Assembly (NCBI GenBank): GCA_002887195.1
Contig: PJAB01001045.1
Coordinates: forward strand, 1-17,907
Reading direction: 5' to 3'
DNA: 17,907 nucleotides
From: Chrysochromulina parva
Taxonomy: Eukaryota > Haptophyta > Prymnesiales > Chrysochromulinaceae
Shown here: piece after piece, positions 1-8,000 of the stretch
How the letters are laid out: the number at the start of each line of letters is the position of its first letter
Position numbering within the stretch: position 1 is the first letter of the stretch
Notes under the pieces: model-generated
Databases searched by the model: none
Told to the model about the DNA's origin: nothing
The model's input: only the letters and a program-made list of their open reading frames with translations
Position numbers and translations under genes: made by a program

Positions 1-145
1 CTCACCTCCTTAGCGGCGCCCCGCTTGCTGGCCTGTTGCCAGTAGTCATGTAAGCGCGCTCCCCCGGGGACGCGCCTGCATGAGCGCCGCTGTACTGTGT
101 GGTCCTGTTTTAAATTCACATTCACACACTCGCTTCTCTCGCAAC
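1..145 (+). other. 5' flank and probable 5' UTR of the AlkB-like gene
   Basis: This short leading stretch precedes the chosen start codon at 146. I see no TATA box or conserved promoter element. An in-frame ATG lies at 80 but has T at -3, whereas the ATG at 146 has A at -3. The 22 residues added by the upstream ATG look like translated leader rather than a targeting peptide. Confidence 0.4.
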
Positions 146-2038
146 ATGCCGAAGCGAAAAGCCAGCGGTGTGTTACTCGACTTGCAGGAGCTCACCGAAG
201 AGCAGCGGCAGTACGTCCAAGAACTGCTCAAGATGGGCAGGGAATGGGGAGGAGCTTGGGAAGAGTCCAAAGTACGTGAAGCGGTGCTCATCACGGCCAC
301 GCTCGAGGACGCAATGAATTTAATGTTGAACTCGGAGGAGTTCGAGCAGCAGAAGAAGGGTTTCCAACAATGGCAACATCGTCAGCCTGAACTCTTGGCC
401 CGTTGGGCATCGAACGAAGGAGACGGTGCAAGAACGGCGGCGCCGCCGCCTCGAGCCGCCGCGGCGCCTCTGCGCGGGAGTTCACCTCGAGCCGCCGCGG
501 CGCCTCTGCCACCACCATCAGCTCAGCCAGGGTCGCTACGTGCGGAGCACGATGAAAAGGACGAGTACGAGGCAAAGCTCGCAAAGTACTTCGCAAAGCT
601 GCGTGCGAAACGGCCTGATGCCGCCCTGCGCTGGTTGGAGGGCATAATTGGCGAGCTGACGCCGTCAGAGCGGCAGCGACTTGGCTGCATGCCAGAGCCT
701 ATGCCCCCGCACTTGGCGGAGCCTGCCGCCGCCTCTTCCGAGGAGCATGGAGAGCTGTCGCTGATCTTACGCGCGGATCTCCATGGAGGCCCATACTTGG
801 ACTTTGACGCTCACGATGGTTGGGCCACTGCGCAGGGCCTTGACGTTGCACACATACAGGAGTGGCTGGTACGACGCGAGCAAAGGCCTTTTCATTCCTG
901 GATCACCTACGGGAGCTCGGGCAACACGCTCCAGTACTTCCTCGACAAGTCGCACGAGTACGCGGATGCGATGGCTTGGCATCTGCAGCGCTGGTTTGGA
1001 CCAAGCCTACCCGAGGGCGGGAGGAGCATGGAGGGCTTCGAGAACCCTGCGAATTGGGAGCCGGTGCCACAGTGCGTCCTTCGGGTGGTGGCCCAGATGA
1101 AGCAGGTCCTAGTCGACCCCACAACGCACGAACCGCTGCTCGCCGAGTTCGAGCTCGCCTTTGCACAGTTCACGCGGATGCCTGTGTGTCACATCAACCA
1201 TGCGATGCACCCTTCCGGCCTCGCCCCCCCATCGATGAGCAACGGGCGCAGGCTCGGCGCTCACTGGGACTCCCCCGGGTATCTCGAGGTCATCGTGACG
1301 ATCGGTATCTTTGGGGAGGTCGATGTGCAGCTCGTGCTGCCTCCACAATCCCTCATCCGAAGCACCGTCTTGCCGCGCGAGCGCACAGAGGGCATTGCCA
1401 TCCCCGCGGGCAGCTTGTACGCCATCTGGGGCAAGTCGCGCTGGAAGATGTTCCACGATGTCATTGTCGGCCGCGATGAGCGCGCCGTGCCGGGCATGAG
1501 GGCAGAGACGGCGCGCGTGGGCTGTACTCTGCGCTTCTGCCGCCGCTCGTTTGCGCGCCTCTGCGCGATGAGACTTGCGAGAGAGCGTGGAGCCCTCCCG
1601 TCGCTCGCGCTCACCGAGGCCAACATCGAGGCAGGCAGCACGATCGTCGAAGCCTATTACTATGATATGAAGGGTGCCCGCGTCAATGAGCACGCTTACC
1701 CGTACACGTACCCCGCGCTCGTGCTTGAGGCGCGCGCCGGCTCGCTCCTCGTCCTCTATATCTCCGATGGGCTCATCCCGGACGATGACGACGAGGCGTG
1801 GTCGTTTGGGCTGGTGCCCATCGACCACGCAGTGCTAGCCTCGGACCTTGTCAGGTGCCGCTGCTTGGACAGCGGTACGAAGGCCGCACGCATGACGATG
1901 CGGCTGCTCGAGGACATGGAGACGGGCGAGTATACTGGCGCCGTGTGGCGCGGGGTGGCGGCGTTCGTGGATGAGTTGCGCAAGCGCGGGCCGGACGATA
2001 TGCTCAGGCTTCTGAAGGGTAGTCGCATTCGGTGCTGA
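146..2038 (+). CDS. AlkB-like 2-oxoglutarate/Fe(II)-dependent dioxygenase with UBA-like N-terminus
   Basis: The product is 630 aa. Numbering from the ATG at 146, it carries an AlkB-type double-stranded beta-helix core. The iron ligands are H373-x-D375 (context GAHWDSP) and H437 (context MFHDV). R457 and R463 sit in RVGCTLRF, matching the family pattern R-x5-R that binds 2-oxoglutarate. AlkB-family enzymes remove alkyl or methyl groups from nucleic acids, and some act on proteins. The substrate cannot be read here. The canonical N-x-Y before HxD reads N351-H-A, so substrate recognition may differ. Residues about 17-60 (QELLKMG, then EDAMNLML) resemble a UBA or UBA-like three-helix domain, and a Pro/Ala-rich linker follows. 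After the core, about 165 residues do not match a domain I know. The frame has no visible introns. I am confident of the dioxygenase fold, less so of UBA. Confidence 0.8.
   Translation: MPKRKASGVLLDLQELTEEQRQYVQELLKMGREWGGAWEESKVREAVLITATLEDAMNLMLNSEEFEQQKKGFQQWQHRQPELLARWASNEGDGARTAAPPPRAAAAPLRGSSPRAAAAPLPPPSAQPGSLRAEHDEKDEYEAKLAKYFAKLRAKRPDAALRWLEGIIGELTPSERQRLGCMPEPMPPHLAEPAAASSEEHGELSLILRADLHGGPYLDFDAHDGWATAQGLDVAHIQEWLVRREQRPFHSWITYGSSGNTLQYFLDKSHEYADAMAWHLQRWFGPSLPEGGRSMEGFENPANWEPVPQCVLRVVAQMKQVLVDPTTHEPLLAEFELAFAQFTRMPVCHINHAMHPSGLAPPSMSNGRRLGAHWDSPGYLEVIVTIGIFGEVDVQLVLPPQSLIRSTVLPRERTEGIAIPAGSLYAIWGKSRWKMFHDVIVGRDERAVPGMRAETARVGCTLRFCRRSFARLCAMRLARERGALPSLALTEANIEAGSTIVEAYYYDMKGARVNEHAYPYTYPALVLEARAGSLLVLYISDGLIPDDDDEAWSFGLVPIDHAVLASDLVRCRCLDSGTKAARMTMRLLEDMETGEYTGAVWRGVAAFVDELRKRGPDDMLRLLKGSRIRC
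449..508 (+). repeat. Imperfectly spaced 24-nt direct repeat in the AlkB-like gene
   Basis: The same 24 bases occur at 449-472 and 485-508, 36 nt apart, so the reading frame is kept. They encode two copies of the short Ala/Pro/Arg sequence PRAAAAPL in the linker between the UBA-like segment and the dioxygenase core. This looks like a local slippage-type duplication in a flexible linker. Confidence 0.8.
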
Positions 2039-2206
2039 CTGACCCGTCCTGCTCGTGCTCGTTTTTAGTACCATGCAAGTGCAGGGGCCACCGCCGCCCA
2101 AATAGTACTCTTTTGTGTAGACCAGGGGCAGCGGTGCCGTCCTTTGAGACGGTGTGGAGAGCGCGGGGGAGCGCGCGTCGTCCAAGCGCCGTGCCGGGCG
2201 CGAATT

Positions 2207-4063
2207 ATGGCGACGGCGACGCGGATGTGCCCGCGCCCGCGTGTTCGGCCGCCCTGCCTGGCGGCGACGCTTGTGCTCTCAGCGCTCGTCACGATGGCGT
2301 GGAGTGCAGCATGGCTGCAGCCAGCAAGCGGCATGCTTGGCGATGTCGCCAGCGGGTGGAGGCCACTTCAGGAAGAGTTCTCGTTCCAACTGAACGCGCA
2401 GTTTGAGACTGTCTCCGAGAGCTTCATGCTGCGTCAGCTCGCGCGTTCCTTCTTAGCGGCCCCGTGGCTACTCCCCGACAATGGCCGCAGCCGATCGTGG
2501 CGACCCACGCCCGTCGAGGGCTGGGCGTTCCCATCGCAGGAGCTCGATGAGGAGGGCGTTGAGCACGGAGGCGAGGATGAGCTAGAGGAGGGCGTGATGT
2601 TGTCGAAATCGGCGAGCGTGGTCGTCACAAAAAGCACGCAGCAGGCACGGCGGCAAGAGTTTCAGCAGCAGCGACAGGATCAAGAAGAGTGGGGCGGGAA
2701 CCGCTTTACATCGACGGACGACCCTTACAGCACCCGCACTGATGGTGGTGATGACTTCGTCGGCGACGGCGACGAGACGGAGGACGAGACCGGATGGCAG
2801 CGTGGTAGTCTCACGGGCGAGGAAGCAGCGAAGGCGGAGGCGCTCTCGGACGCAGAGGCGGCGACGGAGGAGGAGGTGGAGGTGGAGGAGGAGGACGAGA
2901 CCGCAGCATTGGAGGCGACGGAGACGGAGGCTGAGGCTCAGAGGTCCGAGGCAGAGCTGCTGGCCCAGCCAGACGCCACGGGCATCGTGAAGGCGAACGG
3001 CAGCGAAGTCGCCATCCTCTACCGCGGCGACGACGAAGAGGACGGCGCCTCAGGCGAGTTCGTGGCGGACGAAACGGACGGCCACGTGGCGAACGTGACG
3101 GCCGTCGAGAAGGCACGCGTCCGCGGCAGCAGCGCCCGCAGCGGCGGCATGGACGGCCGCATGCGGCAGCACCTGGCCTTGTGCGAGCGAGACTGGCTGT
3201 GCGTCGTGAGTGCGAGCCGTTTGCGGCGTAAGGCACGCTTCGAGCAGCTTTGGCTCCAACAGCCTCTTCTGATGCCAGCCAGCGGCGCCCCGAGGGATGA
3301 TAGTGGTTCACATCCCTCAGCAACAGCGCCTCGGGCCAACGGGACAGCGCTTGGGACAGCGCGTGCGGCGGCAGCTGCGGCAGCCTCGCCGAATGCAAGT
3401 GCGAGCGCGACGGACCGCAAGGTTGGCAGCGCGCCAGGCGATCCACAGAGGAATGGCAATGACGAAACTGGCGATCCACAGAGGAACGGCACTGACGAAA
3501 CTGGCGTTCCACAGAGGAATGGCACTGACGAAACTGGTGATCCAAAGAGGGATGGCACTGACGAAACTGGCGATCCAAAGAGGAACGGCACTGACGACGG
3601 CATCGGTGGCGGTTGGTTCGCACTTCGGGCAATGGACAACGGCCGACTCGTTCAAATGTTGCCGCCAGATGATGAGGAAGCCTGGGTCATCCGCGCAGCC
3701 GGTGCCGTCACGAGCGCCGTCACGAGCGGTGCGGCTGAGCTGGGCGGTGGGGCGTTCAACGTGGCCGCAAACGCGAGCGCTGCCAGTGGCCTGCTCGTCG
3801 TGACTGCCCTCGAGCTGTGGAGGCAAGAAGGTCTGGCGCTGCGCAACCTGGGCACAGGCGCGCTGCTGAACTTTCGCGGCGCAGATATCGGAGGCGATGG
3901 CACCTCAGTGCGAGGGCACGGCGACACGAAGCCGCGCACGGCCGCGTGGCGACGCACGCCACGGACTCGCTTCGTGGTGGAGCCCATCCCGAGCGAACGA
4001 CGCAAGCCCGGCGGCTTCCTCCGCACGCCCAAGCGGCGAAAGAAGCGAGACCCAGAACGCTAA
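2207..4063 (+). CDS. Secretory acidic protein with Asn-Gly-Thr repeats, function unknown
   Basis: I do not recognise this 618-aa protein. The ATG at 2207 has A at -3 and G at +4. The open frame extends upstream only through non-ATG codons. Residues 17-37 form a hydrophobic stretch after a basic N-terminus, consistent with a signal peptide or signal anchor. A long Glu/Asp/Ala-rich region follows (roughly residues 100-290). Then comes a five-copy 11-residue repeat, and a C-terminal section (from about 3600) with GWFALRAMDNGR and LALRNLGTGALLNFRG, which reads like strands of a beta-trefoil. That last point is weak inference. Eight N-x-S/T sequons fit passage through the ER. The tail is strongly basic (KRRKKR). 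The gene lies 168 bp after the AlkB-like stop and converges with PEX11. It could be a surface or vesicle glycoprotein, but no enzymatic motif is visible. Confidence 0.7.
   Translation: MATATRMCPRPRVRPPCLAATLVLSALVTMAWSAAWLQPASGMLGDVASGWRPLQEEFSFQLNAQFETVSESFMLRQLARSFLAAPWLLPDNGRSRSWRPTPVEGWAFPSQELDEEGVEHGGEDELEEGVMLSKSASVVVTKSTQQARRQEFQQQRQDQEEWGGNRFTSTDDPYSTRTDGGDDFVGDGDETEDETGWQRGSLTGEEAAKAEALSDAEAATEEEVEVEEEDETAALEATETEAEAQRSEAELLAQPDATGIVKANGSEVAILYRGDDEEDGASGEFVADETDGHVANVTAVEKARVRGSSARSGGMDGRMRQHLALCERDWLCVVSASRLRRKARFEQLWLQQPLLMPASGAPRDDSGSHPSATAPRANGTALGTARAAAAAAASPNASASATDRKVGSAPGDPQRNGNDETGDPQRNGTDETGVPQRNGTDETGDPKRDGTDETGDPKRNGTDDGIGGGWFALRAMDNGRLVQMLPPDDEEAWVIRAAGAVTSAVTSGAAELGGGAFNVAANASAASGLLVVTALELWRQEGLALRNLGTGALLNFRGADIGGDGTSVRGHGDTKPRTAAWRRTPRTRFVVEPIPSERRKPGGFLRTPKRRKKRDPER
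3437..3601 (+). repeat. Five tandem 33-nt units encoding GDPQRNGTDET-like 11-mers
   Basis: Five codon-aligned units of 33 nt begin at 3437, 3470, 3503, 3536 and 3569. The consensus peptide is GDPQRNGTDET, with Q/K and D/V substitutions. Units 2, 3 and 5 contain the sequon N-G-T. Unit 1 has N-G-N and unit 4 has D-G-T, so copies have diverged at the possible glycosylation residue. The unit length keeps the frame open under copy-number change. Confidence 0.95.
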
Positions 4064-4075
4064 ACACGCGTCTAA

Positions 4076-4117
4076 GGTATTTCTGACAAATTTCTTGAAG
4101 GGTAGTCAAGAAATACC
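4076..4117. other. Overlapping inverted repeats between convergent genes
   Basis: TTTCTTGA (4091-4098) is the perfect complement of TCAAGAAA (4106-4113), giving an 8-bp stem with a 7-nt loop. A second arm pair, GGTATTTCT (4076-4084) with AGAAATACC (4109-4117), is also perfect over 9 bp and shares bases with the first stem, so the two folds exclude each other. The element starts 13 nt after the stop of the upstream gene, in the 190-bp gap before the PEX11 stop. It may act in 3' end formation or RNA stability of either transcript. That role is inference. Confidence 0.55.
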
Positions 4118-4253
4118 GCTACACGCGAAGCCTACCAGGCGCATTACGCGACAAGTTCGTGACCAGAAGGGCGCCCACACCCTTGAGATACACGGTGCAC
4201 ACACGACAGTCGAAAAGAAAGAATCGATCCTCTCCCTCTGTTTCTTGTTAGCG

Positions 4254-4976
4254 TCATGCGCTCTTTATGGTCTTCGCCTGATAGGCTTGCAACTTCATGC
4301 GCAAGCCCAGGATGGACGAAGTCAGACCGATCGCGCCCACTTGCCACTCGTAGAGCGAAAAGGCGGGGCCATCTACGGCCCAATGCAAAAACATCAACGA
4401 GTCCAAAGCCATCTTGGCCAGATGGCGCCGCAGCTTCAGAATCTCGTTTTCAGCAGCCTCATCGCCACCAGGGTCGGACTGCTCGCGAGAGCCCAGCCGC
4501 CTGAGCCTCAAGCACGTGAGTGCGGCGTCGCACGCATTATACGCCAGCGTGAGCGCCGAGACAAGACGACTGTAAAAGCGGCACCGCGCCGTGTACACCG
4601 GGTTCTGCGACACATAGCCGATCCAGTACTGCACCTCTGCGTAACATAAGCCTAGCCAAAAGCCATCGCGACCAAGCGTAAGCGTGTGCTCCGCATCGCG
4701 AGGCCCACTGCTGTTCAGCGAGCTCCAAGCGTCCACACCGTCAAACGATCGGGAGATCATGCGCGCAGTGTCGATGTAGGTCGCGAGTTTGCGCAATTCG
4801 ATCTGCTTGGTTTGCGGAAGCGCACTCACGTTGCCAAGGAACTTGCAAATGTACTGCACCAGGCGGATCAGCGCGTCGCGATGGCTCGGGCTCGAGCTGA
4901 TGAATTCTGCGGCTTTCATGGCCAGAGACGACGGGTAATCAGAAGGCCACGTCGAGATTGCCCCGTAATCAGGCAT
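4254..4976 (-). CDS. PEX11: Peroxisomal biogenesis factor 11 (PEX11 family)
   Basis: This 240-aa protein has the normal length of PEX11 proteins, which bind and curve the peroxisomal membrane during elongation and division. Residues 33-50 (RDALIRLVQYICKFLGN) match the N-terminal amphipathic family signature, in which a charged R-D-x-x-x-R is followed by L-x-Q-Y. Residues 60-78 (RKLATYIDTARMISRSF) match the following helix ending in the conserved aR..sRsF. The C-terminus (211-227) is a Gly/Ser-rich hydrophobic segment (GAIGLTSSILGL) as in other PEX11 proteins, ending in a short basic tail. No peroxisomal PTS1 is expected or seen. The first ATG (complement of 4974-4976) is used; a second Met at residue 20 is possible. 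The gene is divergent from CPSF1 and convergent with the gene ending at 4063. No intron is visible. Confidence 0.9.
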   Translation of the reverse strand: MPDYGAISTWPSDYPSSLAMKAAEFISSSPSHRDALIRLVQYICKFLGNVSALPQTKQIELRKLATYIDTARMISRSFDGVDAWSSLNSSGPRDAEHTLTLGRDGFWLGLCYAEVQYWIGYVSQNPVYTARCRFYSRLVSALTLAYNACDAALTCLRLRRLGSREQSDPGGDEAAENEILKLRRHLAKMALDSLMFLHWAVDGPAFSLYEWQVGAIGLTSSILGLRMKLQAYQAKTIKSA

Positions 4977-5066
4977 TAAGGGTAGCTGGAAAGCGCGTCA
5001 CGCACGCACGCGTGCGCGCGCGTACGGCGGCACTTGGTGCGAGTGTCCAATACGGCGCTCATACTT
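4977..5066. promoter_or_regulatory. Compact divergent promoter region between PEX11 and CPSF1
   Basis: Only 90 bp separate the two start codons, so both 5' UTRs and the core promoters must lie here or inside coding sequence. There is no TATA box. The centre holds 28 nt of strictly alternating pyrimidine-purine (4999-5026, mostly CG with a few CA/TG/TA steps), including the 12-nt perfect palindrome CGCACGCGTGCG at 5005-5016. Such runs are prone to left-handed Z-DNA under negative supercoiling. A regulatory role is inference. Confidence 0.5.
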
Positions 5067-8000
5067 ATGTCGGGCGTCATCCACGTGCCCTGCACCTCGC
5101 CGACGATCGTTTCGCACTGCGACGTGGGCGCCTTGTGCGGCCCGGGCGAAGCCGCGCACCTTGTGCTTGCGCGCGGCTCTGTGCTCGAGGCATACACGCT
5201 CCGTGAGGAGCCGGCGCCCTCCGCGCGCGGAGCCACTGCGATGCGGCGTGCTGTGCTTGATGGTGTCGGGGCCGCGAAGCTCGAGCTGGTCGCGCGCAGC
5301 TCGCTCAACGGCATCATCGAATCGCTTCGCATCGTCCGCCCGATCAACGCGCCGCGCGACCGTGTGTTACTCGCGTTTGCAGACGCCAAGGTGTCGGTGC
5401 TCGAGCTCGATTCGGTGTCGCACTCGTTCACCACCGTGGCTGCGCACGCATTCGAGAAGCTCGACGACGCAACGGCCTGTGGCCAGCTGCACGCCCCTCC
5501 AATGCTCCGAGCCAATGCGAGCGGCTCGTGCGCCGCCCTCCTCTCGTACGGCACACACCTCGTGTTGCTCCCGTTGCTCGAGGTGCGCGGAACGGGTGGT
5601 GCGCCTTCTGCTGGCGGACTGCTGGGGCCAGCCTCGCTCTTGTCGCCTCCGCTCGAGGCCCTCACCGCCATTGCTGGCGCGCCCCTCTCCGTCTGTGCCG
5701 ACGCGGTAAGCGCCGCCGCCGCCGCCGCAGCCACCGCCACCGCCTCGAGCGCGGCCTGTGTGTCGAGCGCGGCGGGAACCTCGACCGCGGGCGCGGGCGC
5801 GTGCAAGCGCATCGACCTCGGGGCACTCGGGCTGGTGCACGTGCGTGACGTGGCCTTTGTGGAGGGGTATGCCGAGCCCGTGCTGGGCGTGCTGTGTGAG
5901 CCCGAGCAGACATGGTCGGGTCGGCTCGCGTTCAAGAACGACACGGTGACGCTCGCGTGCCTACAGCTTTGCACTGGCGGCACGAGCTTCGCCCCGCTGT
6001 GGGAAGTTCGCGGGCTGCCGCACGACACGACCTCTGTGCTGCCGCTGCCCGCACCCGTGGGCGGTCTTCTCGCGCTCTCCGACCACGTCCTGCTTTGGCT
6101 CGGTCACGCGCACGTGTACGGTCTGGCCCTCAACCGCGACGCGAGCTGCACATGCGTGCCACAGCTCGCTGCGTGCCCCCCCACCATGCGCCTTCGATTG
6201 CAAGGGGCGACGGCTTCGCTCTTTAGCCGCCAGCCGCTTCGCGTCGCCCTCTCCCTCGCGTCGGGAGATTTGTATCTCGTGCGCTTGCATGCGGACGGGC
6301 GCGGTGTGAATGGGATGGATCTCGAGAAGCTCGCGACCTCGGTGCCCGCCTGCTGCAGCTGCGTGCTCGCTCGACGCTACCTCTTCCTTGGCTCGCGCGT
6401 GGCGGATTCCTTGCTCCTCCAGCTCGCCGAGGCCTTCTGTGACCCGGCACCGCGCCGTCATGGGCGCGGTCCTTCGGCAGCCGAAGTGCCACCAGGAACG
6501 CAGCAGCGGCTTCAGCAGCGTCTGCTCTTGCCGTCTCCGCTCCGCCGCCGCCACCACGATCCCCGTCGTCAATCGCTCCTCCAAACGAGCGGCACGGCCG
6601 GCGAGGCCTTCCGAGTGCCGCGGACGCCGGCAGAGGACGGAGAGGGGGCGAAGGCGGAGGTGGGCGCTCGCGCGTCAGAGGTGGAGACGACGGCGACGGC
6701 GGCTATGGAAGCAGACGGCGCGCTGCCAGAGGCGCCCGAGCCGAAGGTGAAGCTCGAGCCCGGGACAGTGGCAGCGCCGCCCGTGCCCCCAGCCAAACGG
6801 CCGCGGCTGAGCAGCGGCGGCGGGATCGACTTTGAGGGGCTTGAGCTCGTCGAGATGGCGGCCGAGATCGAGATGGCGACCTCGGAGGAGCTCACTGAGG
6901 AAGAATCGGAGGCGCTCGAGCGTGCCGAAGATGCCTTCCTCTACGGCGCCGTTGGCGAGGCGGCGGCGGGAGCGGCGGGAGGAGCGGCGGGTGGCAGCGG
7001 CCGCCCGCCGCGCGGCAGTGTGCGTGCTATGATTCGCGACTCCTTCCCCTCTACCGCCCCCCTGGCTGACGTGGCGCCCTTTAACAAGGCCGTAGCGGCG
7101 CGAGGCGCACCAGCGGCGGCCGGTTCGGAGGCGGCCGGCTGGGAGGTGCTCCTATGCGGCGGCCGTGGGCGGAGTGGGGCCCTCACTCTGCTTGGCCGCG
7201 GCATCCACGTCACTTCCGTCGCCGCCTTCGACTTGCCGCCGTGCGACGTCCTCTTCACACTCCCGGCCACCGCTTCACACTCCGAGGAGCCAGCAGCACC
7301 CAGCTGCGATGCGGCCGCACAGGGAACAGCCAGCGGCGGCGGTGGCGGAGGAGGAGAGGAGTTCCATCAGCTGCTTCTTCTGAGCGGCGTCTTCGGTACG
7401 CGCGTTCTCTCTACAGGTGACGAGATCAGCGAGATCACACAGAGCACCGGCCTCTTTCTCCAAGGACCGACTATACTCCTCGCGCCCCTCCGCGGAGGCA
7501 GGCGCGCCGTGCAGGTGCATGCGGCGGGAGTGAGGCTGCTCCGTGGCCATGCTTTCGTGAGTGAGTTGGCGGCGCCCTCGGGCCGTGCGATCACGCGAGC
7601 GAGCGCTGCGGTTGATTGGGTTCTGGTGCTCCTCGACAATGGCTCTCCCTGGCTGCTCCAGCTCTCTGCCGATGGCGACTCGCTCAAGCCGCCCGCAGTG
7701 CTGTCACAGCCGCAGCTGCCGCCGTTTGTGGCCGCGAGCCTGTATGACGACGCCTCGGCCACCTTTGGAGGGGAGGCCGCGGAGGCTGGGGAGGCGGCGC
7801 GGGCAGCAGCGCCAATGGTGGTGGTGCGTGCGGCATCGGGAGGGGCGGCGTGCCGCGACAGCATCGAAGCTGAGGCTCTATCTCCTGCGCCTGGCTCGGG
7901 CAGTCGGCGCTCCCTCACTCTCGCACCGCCGCTGACCGCCGCCGCCGCCGCGGCCAAGAAGAGCGCTGCAGATGCCGCCGCGATGGTTGCGATGGCTGCG

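Noticed and set aside
1109..1828. Minus-strand 239-codon frame opposite the AlkB-like gene
   Set aside because: It lies entirely opposite the conserved dioxygenase core and has no domain features of its own.
2144..2206. Upstream extension of the secretory-protein frame
   Set aside because: It begins with TTG. The ATG at 2207 has a much better context and places the hydrophobic signal segment near the N-terminus.
4091..4113. Histone-type 3' stem-loop
   Set aside because: The stem is 8 bp with a 7-nt loop and lacks the conserved histone sequence. The adjacent gene is not a histone.
3897..4649. Plus-strand 250-codon frame bridging the secretory gene and PEX11
   Set aside because: It overlaps the end of one supported gene and runs antisense through most of another. 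The residues are Arg/His-rich shadow sequence.
5034..5066. Upstream extension of the CPSF1 frame
   Set aside because: The frame opens there with TTG and runs over the alternating CG tract. The first ATG is at 5067, where residues resembling CPSF1 begin.
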